From Tanypteryx hageni (taxonomy: Eukaryota; Arthropoda; Insecta; Odonata; Petaluridae): a DNA stretch of 64,000 nt. The notes beneath the pieces are model-generated. The model did no database searches. It was given only the letters and a program-made list of their open reading frames with translations, and had not been told where the DNA came from. Position numbers and translations under genes: made by a program. This document shows, piece by piece, positions 47,401-59,834 of this stretch; the first letter of the stretch is position 1, and every line of letters begins with the position of its first letter. The DNA lies in NCBI GenBank assembly GCA_028673005.1, contig CM054117.1:52511870-52575869 (forward strand), written 5' to 3'.

Positions 47401-50400
47401 GGAAGACACGGCCTTTAAATAACACGTTTTATTGTTTAGGCCTAAATGTCGAGAGTAACAATGTCAAGTCTTTAAAAAAAAAAATTGCCCATAAGTGTGT
47501 TCATAAAATGGTCGAATGTCGTCATCACTATTGCATTGATGATTATGTAGGGAAGATGTTTAAACGAGTAGAGAGTACAGAACATTTAGGCGTAATCCAA
47601 TGAAACTTACTATGGTGATGATGGCGATTATTACAAAAAAAGATCAAATCCTTCCTTATCGTTTCTCTCACTGTCGTTAATGTTACCGCTGTGGTTTAGC
47701 GCTTACGTGTTTTCGGTTCGTCGGGTCTTTAAGCCGGCAAAAGCATTCAAAGCCGCGGCATCTGGATGCCCGGCGCAAAAAAGTATATATACAAAACATA
47801 ATATTTCCTTGCTATAAAATCTATATAAGGAGAAAAAAATGTCAATTTTCTTAGACCTTGTGTGCCTGTCAAAAAAACGGGGGATACTGTTTCACAATCT
47901 TCCGGGGAAGAGTTTCCTTTTCTGGGGAGTACTTAAGAAGAGTCAGATAACAAAAATTTAAAGGTGACTATTGGTAGTTCGTAGGTAGTTATCGCGAGCG
48001 TGCGAAATCTTAAGAAGTAGGTATTTAAAAAAACTCTTCTTTTCCACGGATCGTTCATAAAAACCTGAATTCGCGATTCGAATTCTTCCCATTCCTTTTT
48101 GAATCTCCACGAGGGAATAATCTTCGCCGCGCAGGTTTTCACCGCGGTCGAAACGATATACTCCCCCGATCACGCTCACGACTCGAATCTTGGAGGATTG
48201 GAGGGATCGTTGGCGGTGGTAGTTACGGCCAATTTTAGACGGAGGGTTACAAAATAAAAAGCTTTAAAAAAAACCTCCAAAGAACTATCCGGTTCGTTTT
48301 TTTTTTAATCTCCCGAGCGTGAACAAGCTGATAAAAACAAAACAATAAACGACTCATGCAACTCATTGATCGTTACGATAAAGAAATAAATAAAGTAGAG
48401 GTTTTGTGTAGAGGTAGTTTTTCGTGGCGCGAAATAAAAAAGGAGCTGGTCTCCCTTTGTTTCGAAGAAAAAATTATGTATAATAAATATATATAAGATA
48501 TGTGCGTGTGTGTGTAATAGTTTGTAAATGTTTTTTTCGTTCCCTCTATATATGCCCAGGAAAATCTTCTATACTACTTCATTCTAAACTGTTAAAGACT
48601 TGATTCTTCCTCAGATGTCTTAAGCGAAAGTCTTAATCTGTCGTCAAGTTACTATTTTATACGCGTCGGATTGGATTCGTAATTTTCTAGGAATTGGAGA
48701 TCATCGACTCGTTTTTCCGCGTCTTTTGGTACAATACCTTGAACATAAGCTTGGAAAAATTCTTAAATTCTTAAGGCTTATAAAAAAGACTGATCAATAA
48801 TATATGTAATAGAATTTTTCCCAATATAGGTTTATTTCCTTTATTTTTACCCAATTGTAAGCTCGTCTGATTTTTCCATTATGATCTTTTGTTAAATGAG
48901 GAATCTAACTCCTTAACTGTAAAGTTATGAACTTTTGTATGTGTCGTTTCGTATTGCAAACAAGCATATCTTCCCCTAGAAAAAAGTGTTTTTTTATTTC
49001 TACGTTCGGAATGTGTTGTTTGATTTTTCCAAGGTATTTTTTAAAGAATACAACATAGATGTCTAATTTAAATTTCTCTTTTTCGTGAATTCTTCCGAGT
49101 GCGAACACGCCTTTTGGAGGCACTTAAGAGAATATTCTATGCTTCTGATCATTTCTGAACGAAGCGTCCTTTTTGTAAGCAAAGAAGTGTTTCTGAAGCG
49201 TGAATGTACAGTTAATACGCGTTTCTTCTTCCATTTCCACCTCTATTTCGCTTCTCTTTTTCTCTCTCTCTCTCTCTTGAGTTTTCTCTCGTGATTAGAA
49301 TTGCACGTGATTCTTTCGGGAAAAAATAATTAAATACAGTACACCTCCTTCGATCTTTTTGCAAATCAAAACTGTTAAAAAAAAGTACAGCTCGCATTTT
49401 GGTTTATTTGTCCTTAACAATATAGAAAGGCCGTGCGCGTTGCCGCGTCAACCGAAGAGCCTTTGAAATAGCTGAAGCTACGCACATTTGACACGGACAC
49501 ACACTGCAGTTATGTGCACAGAACGCATAAGAGAGGTGTTGGTGTCTAATATTTTCTGTTTTGGAAAACAAACGGAGAAAAAAATAATAAGCGAATTTGT
49601 TTCTCTATCTCGGAGGCGATTTTTCGCAAAGAGGAAAGTCGCCGAATGTATTATAGTGTTGAGCGTTTGAAATGAAAAAAAACTTTCTAAGAATATGTAT
49701 GTAATACTTATTATTATCATTATTATTGTTAATATCGATAACATGTTCGCATCAACATATCCAGCTACGATTATAACTGTGTGATAGGAGAATTATGTGT
49801 GTGTATTTTAATTTTTGATTTTGTGAGACTTCGAATAGTAGGTGATTAAAAAAAATGAAGCCTTAAACGATCTTCCAAATTATTGTATTAATTTATCGGC
49901 GTGCGCTTCGAATGATTTTTATCTTAACTTTTAGGTTGTTGTTTTATTACGTTATTTTTGCAAGATTTTTCTCTCGAACTTGTGTGTGCACGTAAATAAA
50001 GAAGAAGAAATAAGCTTGTATGTGACTCATTTTCAAGACTTTTAAACGGACTGCATAGTTATATATGTTTTTCCGTAGATCTGTGTGAATGTAGCGACGC
50101 TTCGAACAAAAAATCTTGCCAATCTCCCCTTTTTTTACATTCCTTAGGTCATATGTTTAAGAGAAAACAAAACAACTGTTAATCATGTGATTAAACTATG
50201 TATGGTTGAAAGTTCTTTGTACGCTTGAATCTTTTTGAAGAATTGTCGCCGGCGAGAAAATCTGTCCTGAGAATGAACTATTGTATACATATTCTCTAGT
50301 CTTTCAAAATAAAAAGTTTCTATCATCTGGCATTTTGGTGTTTCATTTTCCTTTGGGATTGACTGAAATATGGGCACATTATGTGTGAACTAGATTTAAT

Positions 50401-50877
50401 AGCATATGTTATCTTGGAATCGCATGCCCTACATCTTTCGAAAGATCCAAGGTTCATCCTAAATTTTGCTGCGCATAATACTATTTTTTGTTCGCGTGAG
50501 AATTTTATTTTCTATCAGATCGCCTCTTCCTTTGTGGTGATTTTAAAATCGGCCACCAGTGGCCACCCTGAATGTCACGAATTTGCTCCTTGTTAAACAA
50601 GACCTTCACCTTCCCACGGGTGCCAAACAAACAACCAGCTAGTCTTGATAAGCGCGCTGAGAAATTTGAATGGATCACTGAATTTTTTTTTCGTTGAAGA
50701 ATGAAGATTAATTGAACGAATTTATTATAATAAATGGATAAATTAATGATCACAATTATGGTCGTTCAAAGAGATATTATTGAAACCTCAGACGTAAATA
50801 GAAAAAAAATTGTTTGGAACAATATTTTCTCATGAATCGTTTGATATTTAAGGCAAAAAATTAATATTTTGGAAAAC
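44478..50877. other. 6.4 kb without a recognisable gene
   Basis: Many frames of 60-97 codons on both strands, none with a domain or splice partner I can support. The stretch 48-50.6 kb is T-rich on the + strand, with AATAAA at about 49994 followed by a GT-rich part; it could be a 3' UTR, but no gene is attached. A (CT)n run lies at 49260-49277. GGCCACCAGTGGCC at about 50550 is a short perfect hairpin arm pair. Confidence 0.4.
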
Positions 50878-50889
50878 ATCCTATACGAA

Positions 50890-51046
50890 TTGATGGAATG
50901 ATATGATCCGAAGATCCTATGCAGACAGGCATAAGCTGTGAAAGTTGGAACAATTTTTGAAACGAGAAAAAAGTCTGCTATGACCGGGAATTGAACCCGG
51001 GTCTTCCACTTGCCGGGCGGATATTCTACCTCTGAACTATCGTAGT
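50890..51046 (-). mobile_element. tRNA-Gly-like SINE, copy D, complete with 12-bp target duplication
   Basis: Minus strand: ACTACGATAGTTCAGAGGTA (A box TAGTTCAGAGG), degenerate anticodon arm, then GACCCGGGTTCAATTCCCGG (B box GGTTCAATTCC with a perfect CCGGG/CCCGG T stem). The body carries TTTCAAAAATTGTTCCAACT, TATGCCTGTCTGCATAGGAT and CTTCGGATCA, and the 3' end ATTCCATCAA. The element is flanked by identical 12-bp direct repeats, ATCCTATACGAA, at 50878-50889 and 51047-51058. This fixes both ends and the size (157 bp) and shows insertion by target-primed reverse transcription, presumably by a LINE partner. There is no poly(A) tail. Confidence 0.88.
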
Positions 51047-51378
51047 ATCCTATACGAAGTTCAATTCTTTCTAAAAATCGGAAAAATAATTTATGGAATT
51101 TTTAACCATTTAGTTTTGGTGATTCCTTTTATGAAATATACACATTTTTGAACTGATATTTCGTACGCCGCCAAAGAGAAGAACATTCAAATGCGAATGT
51201 TACTCTTTATCAAAAAATAAACTAAAATGGTTTCCATTTAAGAAATGCGAAATAGAACAAATGAATTATTTTGTAATATATCTGAAATTCTTTAATAAGA
51301 TGCCGTACCAAACTACAATGCATCTTAAGTATTTTATTATTTGACAGAGATATTTAAATGAATGAAAATTGTATTTAT

Positions 51379-51383
<5 letters not shown>

Positions 51384-51416
<33 letters not shown>
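51384..51416. repeat. (TA)n microsatellite
   Basis: About 16 TA units, followed by ATT-rich sequence (TTATTATTATTATTATA). A short (TAC)n run is found at about 51693-51710. Confidence 0.9.
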
Positions 51417-51422
<6 letters not shown>

Positions 51423-54348
51423 ATTTATTTATTATTATTATTATACGTCTCGTATTCGCCTCTAGCGTCTAAAACTACACTTCCTCGCATATTTTTGCCA
51501 ACGAAAGGATAGTTTCAAAGTGCAAACTGTTACAAAACAACAACTACTATTGATTGAACCAGTTCTCCACGGCAACCTTTACTTGAACAATATAATAAAA
51601 ATAAAATCACCACAAATGTTTTTCTCGAGTCTGCCAAAGAGAATAAAATATGCAATAGCTTAGCACTGGCTGAATAGTGTTTGCGCTGCGATAATACTAC
51701 TACTACTACTGAGATTTCTTATGGTATAAACATATATTGGTCCGTTTTTCGCATTCACTGCAAATCTAAGTCTAATGAGTTCGTCTATATTTTTGGCGTG
51801 CCAACTAAAACCTACCTGCTTTACCTCCTTCTCGGTTTACTCTTTACAATCGATCGCTGAAAACCCTATATTCCTAAATCCGAAATTAAGTATATAATCC
51901 AGAACTCACCTTGTTCATAAAATTCCCGCTCGTTTCCATTTAAAGTCAAGTAATCTGCATTGATGTTACTTGTTTAAATATTTGTATGGCCCGCTTGCCT
52001 ACCTTACTACTTGGCCCTTAGCACTTCAAAATCGACGAGAATGTAAAATTTCTGTAACCTCGATGTTTTTCCTCGACCGATGACATGTAATTTGATTTAA
52101 CGTTTACTATTTAATATTCTTACTATATCTTTTACTTACTTCAAACTGCTCATTTTAAATATGATTAAAATACAGTACCAGAATCTGGGAACATGTACCA
52201 CCACAAGGTTTCCTGATATTGGATGCTCGACTGAGGAGATAACTGAAATAAATAACAATCTCCTTAAGTGTTGATGCCTTTGCTTCTACGCCCACCTGAA
52301 GGAATAAAGTGAAATTTATCATGCAATATCATGTAAGCAAAGCATGTAAAAAACGTCATCTTACTAACGCGACAAATATTCCCCTCCCAAGACAATTTTC
52401 AAGTGATGTAGTGCAGCAAATATGCAGAATGCGGAACATAAAGTGCGTGGAGCGTGACGCGTCGGGAGGAATTTGAAAATCCAATTCGAGGGTGCGTATA
52501 ATAAGTTATACCTCCTTCGTGGCTCGCAATACCTGCCATTTTTCTTAGGAAAACGACCTTATAAAAGGTTTTTTTCGTGATTCTGAACCCTTTTCTCTAA
52601 ACACGAATAAAAATTGTAATAAAAGTGGAGTTCACTATCTCACGGAAAACAAAACTCGGCGAGCTAAAAAGGTTTTGAACTCGTGTGTCCCAAATAAACT
52701 TATGTACAATAAAAATAATTCTTAAAATTGCAACTTATGATTTTTTTGCGATATTCTGCTTATTTAATTAAACCCCTTTTGATTTAGACCTAATGCTTTT
52801 GCATGTGCTTCTTTAATTGAAATCCTCGGATAAATCGTCCATATAATTAATGGTAATCGCCTTACGTAAAATTCATTCAATAATAAACTGATCAATAATA
52901 CATTTTTTTCTCCTGACATAAGCCTATTGCATTATTTGTTCTTTTATGACTTTGAATGGTTTGCCTTTTTCTACTCGTTGCGATTTGATTAAACAACATG
53001 ATGCGCGCGATATCCTAATTCAAATTTATGCAATGGTTGTTTAATTTGAAAAAGTGTCTTATTTTATAAGGCTAATTGCTATAACATGACTAAAATATTA
53101 TTTTACATAGCCAAAAAATTATACTGGATCTAATGAAAGAAAAAGTTGGTTGGAATTGAGATGGCGTTGAGAAACGTATGTAGAAAAAAAGCTATATTTA
53201 AAATGCGTAAGTGATAACAAAAAATCCAGGTTCTTATTTTAGCTTGCAACAATAATTTCAAACGGGAAGCAGCATCGATGTTCACTAACCACGACGCGAT
53301 TTAAATCGACAAGGAACCTGTTTAAAATTCTCGGATCCTGGTTATGTCGAGTGTACCCGACAATAGTCCAAATTTTTTTAAAGGTCCGTAAGGTTGGCGA
53401 GCCTGAGTCTGGAACTTGTCGCTTTAAAAAAATCGGCGTTTTTACTGTCGTTTTCTCTTTGTTGCGCCTGCAGAACTGGTTTATACTGCATGGTCCGAAA
53501 CAGGTTCTCTCGGGTGCAACCTTGAAAAACAGGTACAGACGCAATTTTTGAGGATGAGAAGGTGTGATTTCTTCACGTCTCCATTGAACTCGAAGCGAAA
53601 GACTTTGATGAACTTTCCATCGCGAGACAAAAAGTTTACAGTAACACATCTAACCTCAACGGAAGAGACGCTTTTAACACCAACTTATAAGTGAAAAATC
53701 TGCGCAAACTCTCATGACATCTAAAATCCGCATATTCTATTTTTACTTAAGATAATTACTAGGAATACATGCGAATAAACTATGCCAAAAATACCAAATT
53801 TCAGGAGAACCAATACGAACAGCCGTATGGATAAAGTGGACAATGAATAAACACAATTGTACTATCAAATATGAATATCAATTATTAATCAAAGCAATTT
53901 ACTATACCGCTTCCATAAGCCATTCTGGATACTATGCTATCCTGCAAGAAGATGGAAATTAGTAATTTCTGTTTATCGCAATACTTTTAAAAGAAGTGTC
54001 TACTACAATAATGAGATATCGCCATATTTACCCTACTCAGTGAACAAGGATGATATAGATTCGAACAGTTGAAGAATTCTCCAGATACCATACAACTGCT
54101 ATAATGAAAATACGGTTTTTTTCCAGCTGTCCTTTCAAACTGTATCCATCGATAGTCTTTGCCTAGTTTCCTCATTTGTTTTCCCAAAAAAGTATCTATT
54201 TTCCCTTAGCGTTGCCCTCTATGCATTAGTATCAAAAAATATCCATTTTTCAATAAAAAACTTAACCTCGCGAAGTTAACTTTCGAACAAATTCCAAGCC
54301 GGTAATCGTTAGAATGGATTTGACATTCAGCGACAAAAATCTTTACAA
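51417..54348. other. 2.9 kb without a recognisable gene
   Basis: The longest frame (136 codons minus, 53239-53649) is overlapped by a 66-codon plus frame and has no domain I recognise. No shared repeat was seen. Confidence 0.45.
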
Positions 54349-54960
54349 ATGGCGATCGGTTCCTTCAAATCGATTCAGAATTCCCCACGCAACGACCCAA
54401 TCGGTTCGATTCGGCACCGAAATGACACTTACGTGAGAACGATCGATCGATTTCCGAATTCCGAAAATACTTCGCGAGTTGATCGGATTAGCTCACATTT
54501 CCACCGCGTAGTAGCGCTCGCGTTGCTCAACTAGTCGTCCTCAACGCTTGTGAATTTACCTTTCTGTGTAGTTGTCGACGACCCTGGGCCGAAGGCTAAG
54601 AAGCTGATCCGCACGCGTGATCGTTCGCTCGTGATACCTCACTTTTTTCCGCTTCGGAAACGCGTCTGCCTTATCGTCGTCGACTGTCGTATCAAGATGG
54701 CCTCACGTTTCCTCGGCGGAACCGCCGTAGCTTCCCGCCGTTTCTGCATCTACCCTTCCGTCACATTTCTGGCGATCCCAGTGGCCTATTAAAACCTTTC
54801 GGACCTTGGTTACCGGACCGGTCCTTCCTCGTCGCCCACTGGTTTTTGGCTGATACAGTTCACGAAACGACTTTCGCCGATCCACCGCTTGGTTTGAATT
54901 GTCCTCTTTTTTGGTTTGGTCAGAAACAAGAAGATACTTTGATGGGATCATTACGTTCGC
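54349..54960. promoter_or_regulatory. CpG-rich patch, possible promoter or first exon
   Basis: About 600 bp are clearly richer in CG dinucleotides than the surroundings (for example GATCGATCGATTTCCGAATT, CGTCGTCGACTGTCG). At 54694 an ATG lies in the context CAAGATGGCCTCACGTTTCC, a strong start context that also contains an AAGATGGC (YY1/Pho-like) site. The short peptide that follows (MASRFLGGTAVASRRFCIY, about 32 codons to a TAA) has an N-terminal presequence look but no known match. Both strands have open frames here. It may be a transcription start region or an old GC-rich element; I do not assign a gene. Confidence 0.3.
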
Positions 54961-56369
54961 TCTAGGTTTTTTTCGATGCTCGTTTATTTTTTAAAAGGTG
55001 TTCCGTAGACCTCTTTTTATTTTTTCTCGAGAACTATTTTTAACGCGCCCACGTGACTGGGCGAAATATCATGGGAAAAAGTTCGACAAATGAGGATGAT
55101 GCCGATTATGGCCATGATGTCAGCGCATTATGAGTAGAAACACGTCACGAGTGAGAAATGACGTATGGAGTATGCATTATCATTTCGACCCCTCTATAAT
55201 TACCGTATCATTAAATGAGCCTGCCTCTTTCACCGAGGAAAATCTTCTTAGCACTATTTGTAAAATACTAAGACGTTGAAATTAATGCTAGGGAAATAAC
55301 TGCACGAGAGGTTTCCTAAGCAAAAAAAATTCAAATTGTTTATCCCTCTTGAGTGATTTGAGAGCCAAATCTATAAAATTGTCATTCCATATTAAGAAAC
55401 AGCATCATTTCAAACTCGAGCATTCTGATATTAAAATTAAAAATTTGGTCTCGGGAAAATATCTTCTGTTGTAAAAATTGCAAATTCTGCGCGAAAACTT
55501 AGTAATCTTCCATTCCAAAAGGAATTTTCGTAAAATGACGGAAAAAACTAATGAAAAGACCATGGCCGTAATTTGACAAAGTAAAGAATAAGTAACCAAC
55601 AAGTAAGATACCTCCCTAAGGTAAGAGGTAGAAGCATGATTCCTTAGAACTTTTCAGGGCACTGGTTTGCTTCTTCCTTTAAGGGATCTTTCCACCGGTT
55701 CCGTGGACGTCCGTAGCGTTGACGTTGATGGTGGATTCATTCTATAAATACAAACCGTGAGCTAAATGGAGAGTATCATCGGCTTGTAGAGCTCCCAGAC
55801 CGATTTTTCCAGTACGGGAAATCCAGTTAATCTTATATACAATCGCATGTACACTACAATGTTACAAAAAATTAATTAGTTTTTACCAAATCTCTTCTTC
55901 CGCAGGGGCACGCGTGTGAACAATTCCCGCTCTTTGCTTTCAGTCTCAATTACTCATAAGCAACTAGTCGTATGAATGACAAAACGCTCTAGAACAAACA
56001 GGGGGCTAGGCTCGAATAATGCCGATGGGTCAAAAAATAAACATCTTTTCGACTTAGGTATTTTTTACCCAGACGCTCGACGTCAACGTTTGCCCGCGCA
56101 TTTAGCTGGGAGTCCTTCCACCAGCTCCGTTTCGTCGACGGAGCGGATGGCACATACGTTGCATCGACGGGCGGGATGACCTCAGTATCAGTTGGGATAC
56201 GTCGACGAAGGGTCTATTTGTGCTCAGTGTGCACGCACAGAAAGAATTAACATAGTATAACAGGCAGATTATTCATTTATAATAGCAATTTTAAAACATC
56301 AGTGTGACAATTTTAATAATTTTTCCTTCGACATTGCTCTTGAATTGGACAGGCTAGTAGAAAAAATAT
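54961..56369. other. No gene recognised
   Basis: AT-rich with small domain-free frames (65 codons minus at 55405-55602, 67 codons plus at 55976-56179). Confidence 0.45.
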
Positions 56370-56549
56370 AGTCAAACCCCGATTTAGCGCCACTGTTTAT
56401 CCATCACTGACATTGACGTTAAAGCGAGAATGGCGGTAAATTGACGTATATGCCTGCTCTATGTAATCATAAGATTGAAGTTGTGTTCACAAGGATTCAT
56501 GGGCGGCATTAGGGGGCTATATAGGAGGGCGCTAAATCGGGGTTTGACT
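56370..56549. mobile_element. MITE with perfect 22-bp terminal inverted repeats, copy 1
   Basis: The left end AGTCAAACCCCGATTTAGCG (plus CC) at 56370-56391 is an exact inverse of the right end at 56528-56549. The 180-bp interior is non-coding. A second copy starts at 59835. The target duplication is unclear: TA precedes the left end but not the right. The superfamily is therefore open. Confidence 0.85.
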
Positions 56550-57388
56550 TGAACTAAGGAAGAGCTTCAAATCACCGCGTGGAGAGTGGCGATTACACAA
56601 CCTTGACCTGTAGGGGCGACCAAGGATAGCCTTCACAACAATTCTAACGACTTTCCTTTCCTATCATCGAAAACAATGCAAAATCTCATTTATCGCTAAT
56701 TTGCTGTAATGCGACTCGGAAATGCCTTCGCGCTGCCGCAATGAACATTACTTCTAATGTTTATATTAACGATTATATCAAGCCAATCAAAAACATACAA
56801 TCCAACCCAGTCATTTGAAATTACGCTAACGCAATGAAATCGGGTTTCCGATGAAATATTACGAGGAAGGGTCCGCTGTGGATCTAACGAGGGAACAGTT
56901 CATAGATGAAAATACGGCACCAGTTACTACGGTAGAACCCATTTTTCGTCACCATTTCCCGCCACGCCAAGAAGATACGTGCATATTATGGGTTGCAAAT
57001 TCTGAGTTCATTCTCATATTAATGCGTTGTGAATGAATCTGATAGACCAACTACGCTATTCAACCTAGTGTGTGCCTTATTTTCTTCGTTAATTTTCATT
57101 TTCTCTGTATGTTTTTCGTCGCTATGCTTACGGTTGAGTTATTGACTGGATATTATAGATTACATTTTTCAAGTGTTTATCTGCAAATATGAACTCTTTG
57201 CAGTTGAATCGCGTTTCATATTATATTGACGTGTATCAAATGCTGGACCTATTTTAATTTGAAGTAATACATACTTGATTGAAATAATGGATTACTGTTG
57301 GATTATTCCAATTCTTTCCATATTAACGGAGCTACTCGTGCATCTGATTCTTACCCCGATTTCATAGAAACGGTGAAAATTTTTCAAC
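56550..57388. other. No gene recognised
   Basis: AT-rich; one 61-codon plus frame at 56851-57036 without domain. Confidence 0.45.
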
Positions 57389-57460
57389 TAACCCCGGTGT
57401 GATTCGAACAGTCAACTTTCTGATCTGGAGTCAGACACTCTACCGTTGCGCCACGGAACC
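57389..57460 (-). pseudogene. tRNA-Trp(CCA)-like sequence, probably a pseudogene
   Basis: The 72-nt minus-strand sequence aligns over its whole length with insect tRNA-Trp. It has GTGGCGCAACGGTAG in the D arm, an intact anticodon arm TCTGA-CTCCAGA-TCAGA with anticodon CCA, and TTCGAAT in the T loop. The body is damaged, however. The T stem GACTG/CACAC has two mismatches, the D stem has one, and the first four acceptor pairs are all G-U wobbles. It is therefore more likely a tRNA pseudogene or the head of a tRNA-Trp-derived SINE than a working gene; no SINE tail or second copy was seen. Confidence 0.7.
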
Positions 57461-57889
57461 AACTGAATGACGGCCTGCTAATTAAACTATAAATAAAACG
57501 ATATCGCCCGCTTAGCTTTGGACTAAAATCAAATAGATTTCGCGAGGAGTTGAAAGAGCAATTTTGCAAGTTGATCATTTTCTCGTCTATGTTGGTTCAC
57601 AGTAAATGCATATCAAGGTGATATACTTGCGAATCTGGTTTCTGCTGTTGAAAAGGTTTGTCCGCGGATCAGACCGTATGTAACGACACCGATTCAACTA
57701 TGTTTCTGGAAGAAATTATCTCTTATATATGTAATTTCGTTTCACTGCCTCATAAATTACTGATCCCACCCATACAATCTCATTCCCTTGGTTTTCAGCT
57801 GGCGGAATATTCAATGCATTGGGCGAATGCCGCGGTTTTGGTCCAGCGCGATCGAGATTAGAATGCCGACTATGAAAAGAAATAAAGTG
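57461..57889. other. No gene recognised
   Basis: Opposing frames (67 codons plus at 57658-57861, 70 codons minus at 57716-57928) overlap without domains. AGTG at 57886-57889 is the left target duplication of the solo LTR. Confidence 0.4.
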
Positions 57890-58094
57890 TGTAACGAGAC
57901 CAGACCGATAACGGACTTTGCTCTTCATTTTATTTTGTTTTTGCGCGCAGCCAACAGGGTGCGCGTCAGTTCTCTCTTCTCTTGTGGAAGCTTACAGAGT
58001 GTAGTGTGCGCCCCAGGCGATTAAAGGTGTTTGTGTTATTACGTGTAACTTTCATTTGTGCCCTATCCTCTCCGAGAAACCCTAGCCCGTCACA
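57890..58094 (+). mobile_element. Solo LTR, 205 bp (gypsy-type candidate)
   Basis: The unit starts TGTAACGAGACCAGACC and ends CCCTAGCCCGTCACA, giving the TG...CA ends of an LTR. It is flanked by the direct repeat AGTG at 57886-57889 and 58095-58098, and 4-5 bp duplications are what retroviral-type integrases make. The poly(A)-signal-like ATTAAA lies at about 58020, followed by a T/G-rich part, as in an R/U5 region. No primer binding site, gag/pol frame or second LTR was found nearby, so it looks like a recombined solo LTR. Orientation is inferred from the ATTAAA position. Confidence 0.6.
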
Positions 58095-58632
58095 AGTGTT
58101 ATAAAATCAGGTAAATAGGGCAATTAAACCAAATATGCATTGAATAAATTAAATGAGGTTTTTTAACTTCCAAATGATAATTAATAAAGAAACGCATCCT
58201 TTGCACCATTGGGTGACTGTAGTAGCATGATTGCAGGCGTATCTTATCGTTATGTAGTGCCCCTGGGTAAAATAAAGACATACTCAGTAGCGTTTTTCCA
58301 AGTAATCCCTAGAAATCAGGAGAAGAGATCAACTAGTTGGCATAGTTTTGATAAAAAGCGAACCCGTTTCAAATCATTAAAAAATACAATAAATGACGAT
58401 TTTGATTTTTGGCAAATGTATAAGACCGATAGGAAAGGTATTTAGATCAGAATAATAACAAAAACTAGTTGATTAAACAAAGGAAATTTTTTGTGTTGTT
58501 TTAATTTTTGTTTTTATGTTAACAACGTCACATTTCCTCCATAAAAGAAAATTTTCTTTTTTTGCCGAACATTCAATAAGTTTCCTATGGATATATTATG
58601 ATGGAATTAAGCCGCATTTACCATGGGATAAC
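58095..58632. other. No gene recognised
   Basis: A 78-codon plus frame (58209-58445) has no recognisable domain. Confidence 0.4.
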
Positions 58633-59024
58633 CCGGGGATCGGCAAAGTTTTCCTATTGGGTGCCACACTATGTCAATACTCACAAACCGTGACCCTCCG
58701 CGCGTGCCACAAAAAATTGTTTTGCCCATAAAATTGGTAGGCCAATAAAACCTACCGAATAACTCGGATGAAAGATCACGAAAAATGATTGTTATACTAT
58801 AAACATTCTGAATATATTTATATGAATACCCTGAAAGCCACCAGAGGCGTTTGACAAGGGGTAATAGACATAATGATATAACATTACAGTTTGAAATACA
58901 ATTTAAATAAAAGTAAAATCCTTTCAAAAATGCTTATTATTTGTATTTTTTCTCTGAAATACTCTGCCACGTAAAATCTCTTCGCCGCATTTTGGCACGT
59001 GTGTCATAGGTTGCCGACCCCTTG
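58633..59024. mobile_element. Short hAT-type element, 392 bp
   Basis: The left end CCGGGGATCGGCAAAGTTTT and the inverted right end CAAGGGGTCGGCAACCTATG both resemble the hAT terminus CAGGGGTCGGCAA. Subterminal GGGTGCCACAC and GACACACGTGCC also mirror each other. The interior has no transposase frame. The flanks GGATAACC and GGATACAC agree at six of eight positions and may be a decayed 8-bp target duplication. Confidence 0.6.
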
Positions 59025-59834
59025 GATACACGAGCCCAACAGAATGTGGAGGTTTGGATCAGCGATGAAAACGTTATGAAATTTTTTTGGCTCAGTCACC
59101 TCGAAGGTACTTCATGTTTTTCTTTTGTTGGACCGCTTACCACTGGAAAGTCAACTTTCCAAAACGTGGACACGCTCGTGAAACCCGTACCTTTCATGGT
59201 GTGCAAAATGCTTGAAAGGAGGATGGATGGTGTTGCAACTTCCATAATCATTTCCCGCGTCATTTGCGCCATATATCGAGTCTCCTCAAAACAATCGATA
59301 AACATTTTTTGAGAGATAGGCGATTGTTGGTTCACGACAGGATTTTTTCATTTTCATTCTTAATCAATTTTTAAAACCCGTTTCTACTTTCGTATTTGAA
59401 CAGCGTATGTGTTATTGCAACATTGGCAATCGACGTGTATAATGGTTATCCACACCATCGTCCTAAATGAATATTTCCTCTGCCTCTTAAGGACGCCTAC
59501 TACTATTGCTGTTCCAGTATTAATTTTTTTCTACCAGCCATTTCACCTCGCGGCTTTTTCTTGCGGCCTTACATTCTATCTTACGCCGATTAAGGTCCTA
59601 TCGTAATTCAATTATTCGTTAAAAATGCTCGTTTTCATTAATATAAGAACCTCTTGCACAGTTACAGCAATCTTTATAATAGACTCGAGTCGTTTTCTTG
59701 TCTAGCACTTGATCGTCTTAGGTCTTATGCAAATGAAAGACAGCGATAAAGAAGAATTTTGTTTTGAGACTTGAGTATTCTGCGTTTAAAAACCGATTCC
59801 AGCTGGGAAATTACTATGCGGAATACTAAAATAA
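59025..59834. other. Unassigned; overlapping open frames
   Basis: A 96-codon plus frame (59022-59312) and a 79-codon minus frame (59096-59335) overlap. The minus peptide (CFEETRYMAQMTREMIMEVA) is unlike simple sequence but I recognise no family; it could be transposase-derived, given the neighbourhood. Confidence 0.3.

Noticed and set aside
53239..53649. 136-codon minus frame
   Set aside because: No recognisable domain, opposing frame on the other strand, and no exon signals; not enough to call a gene.
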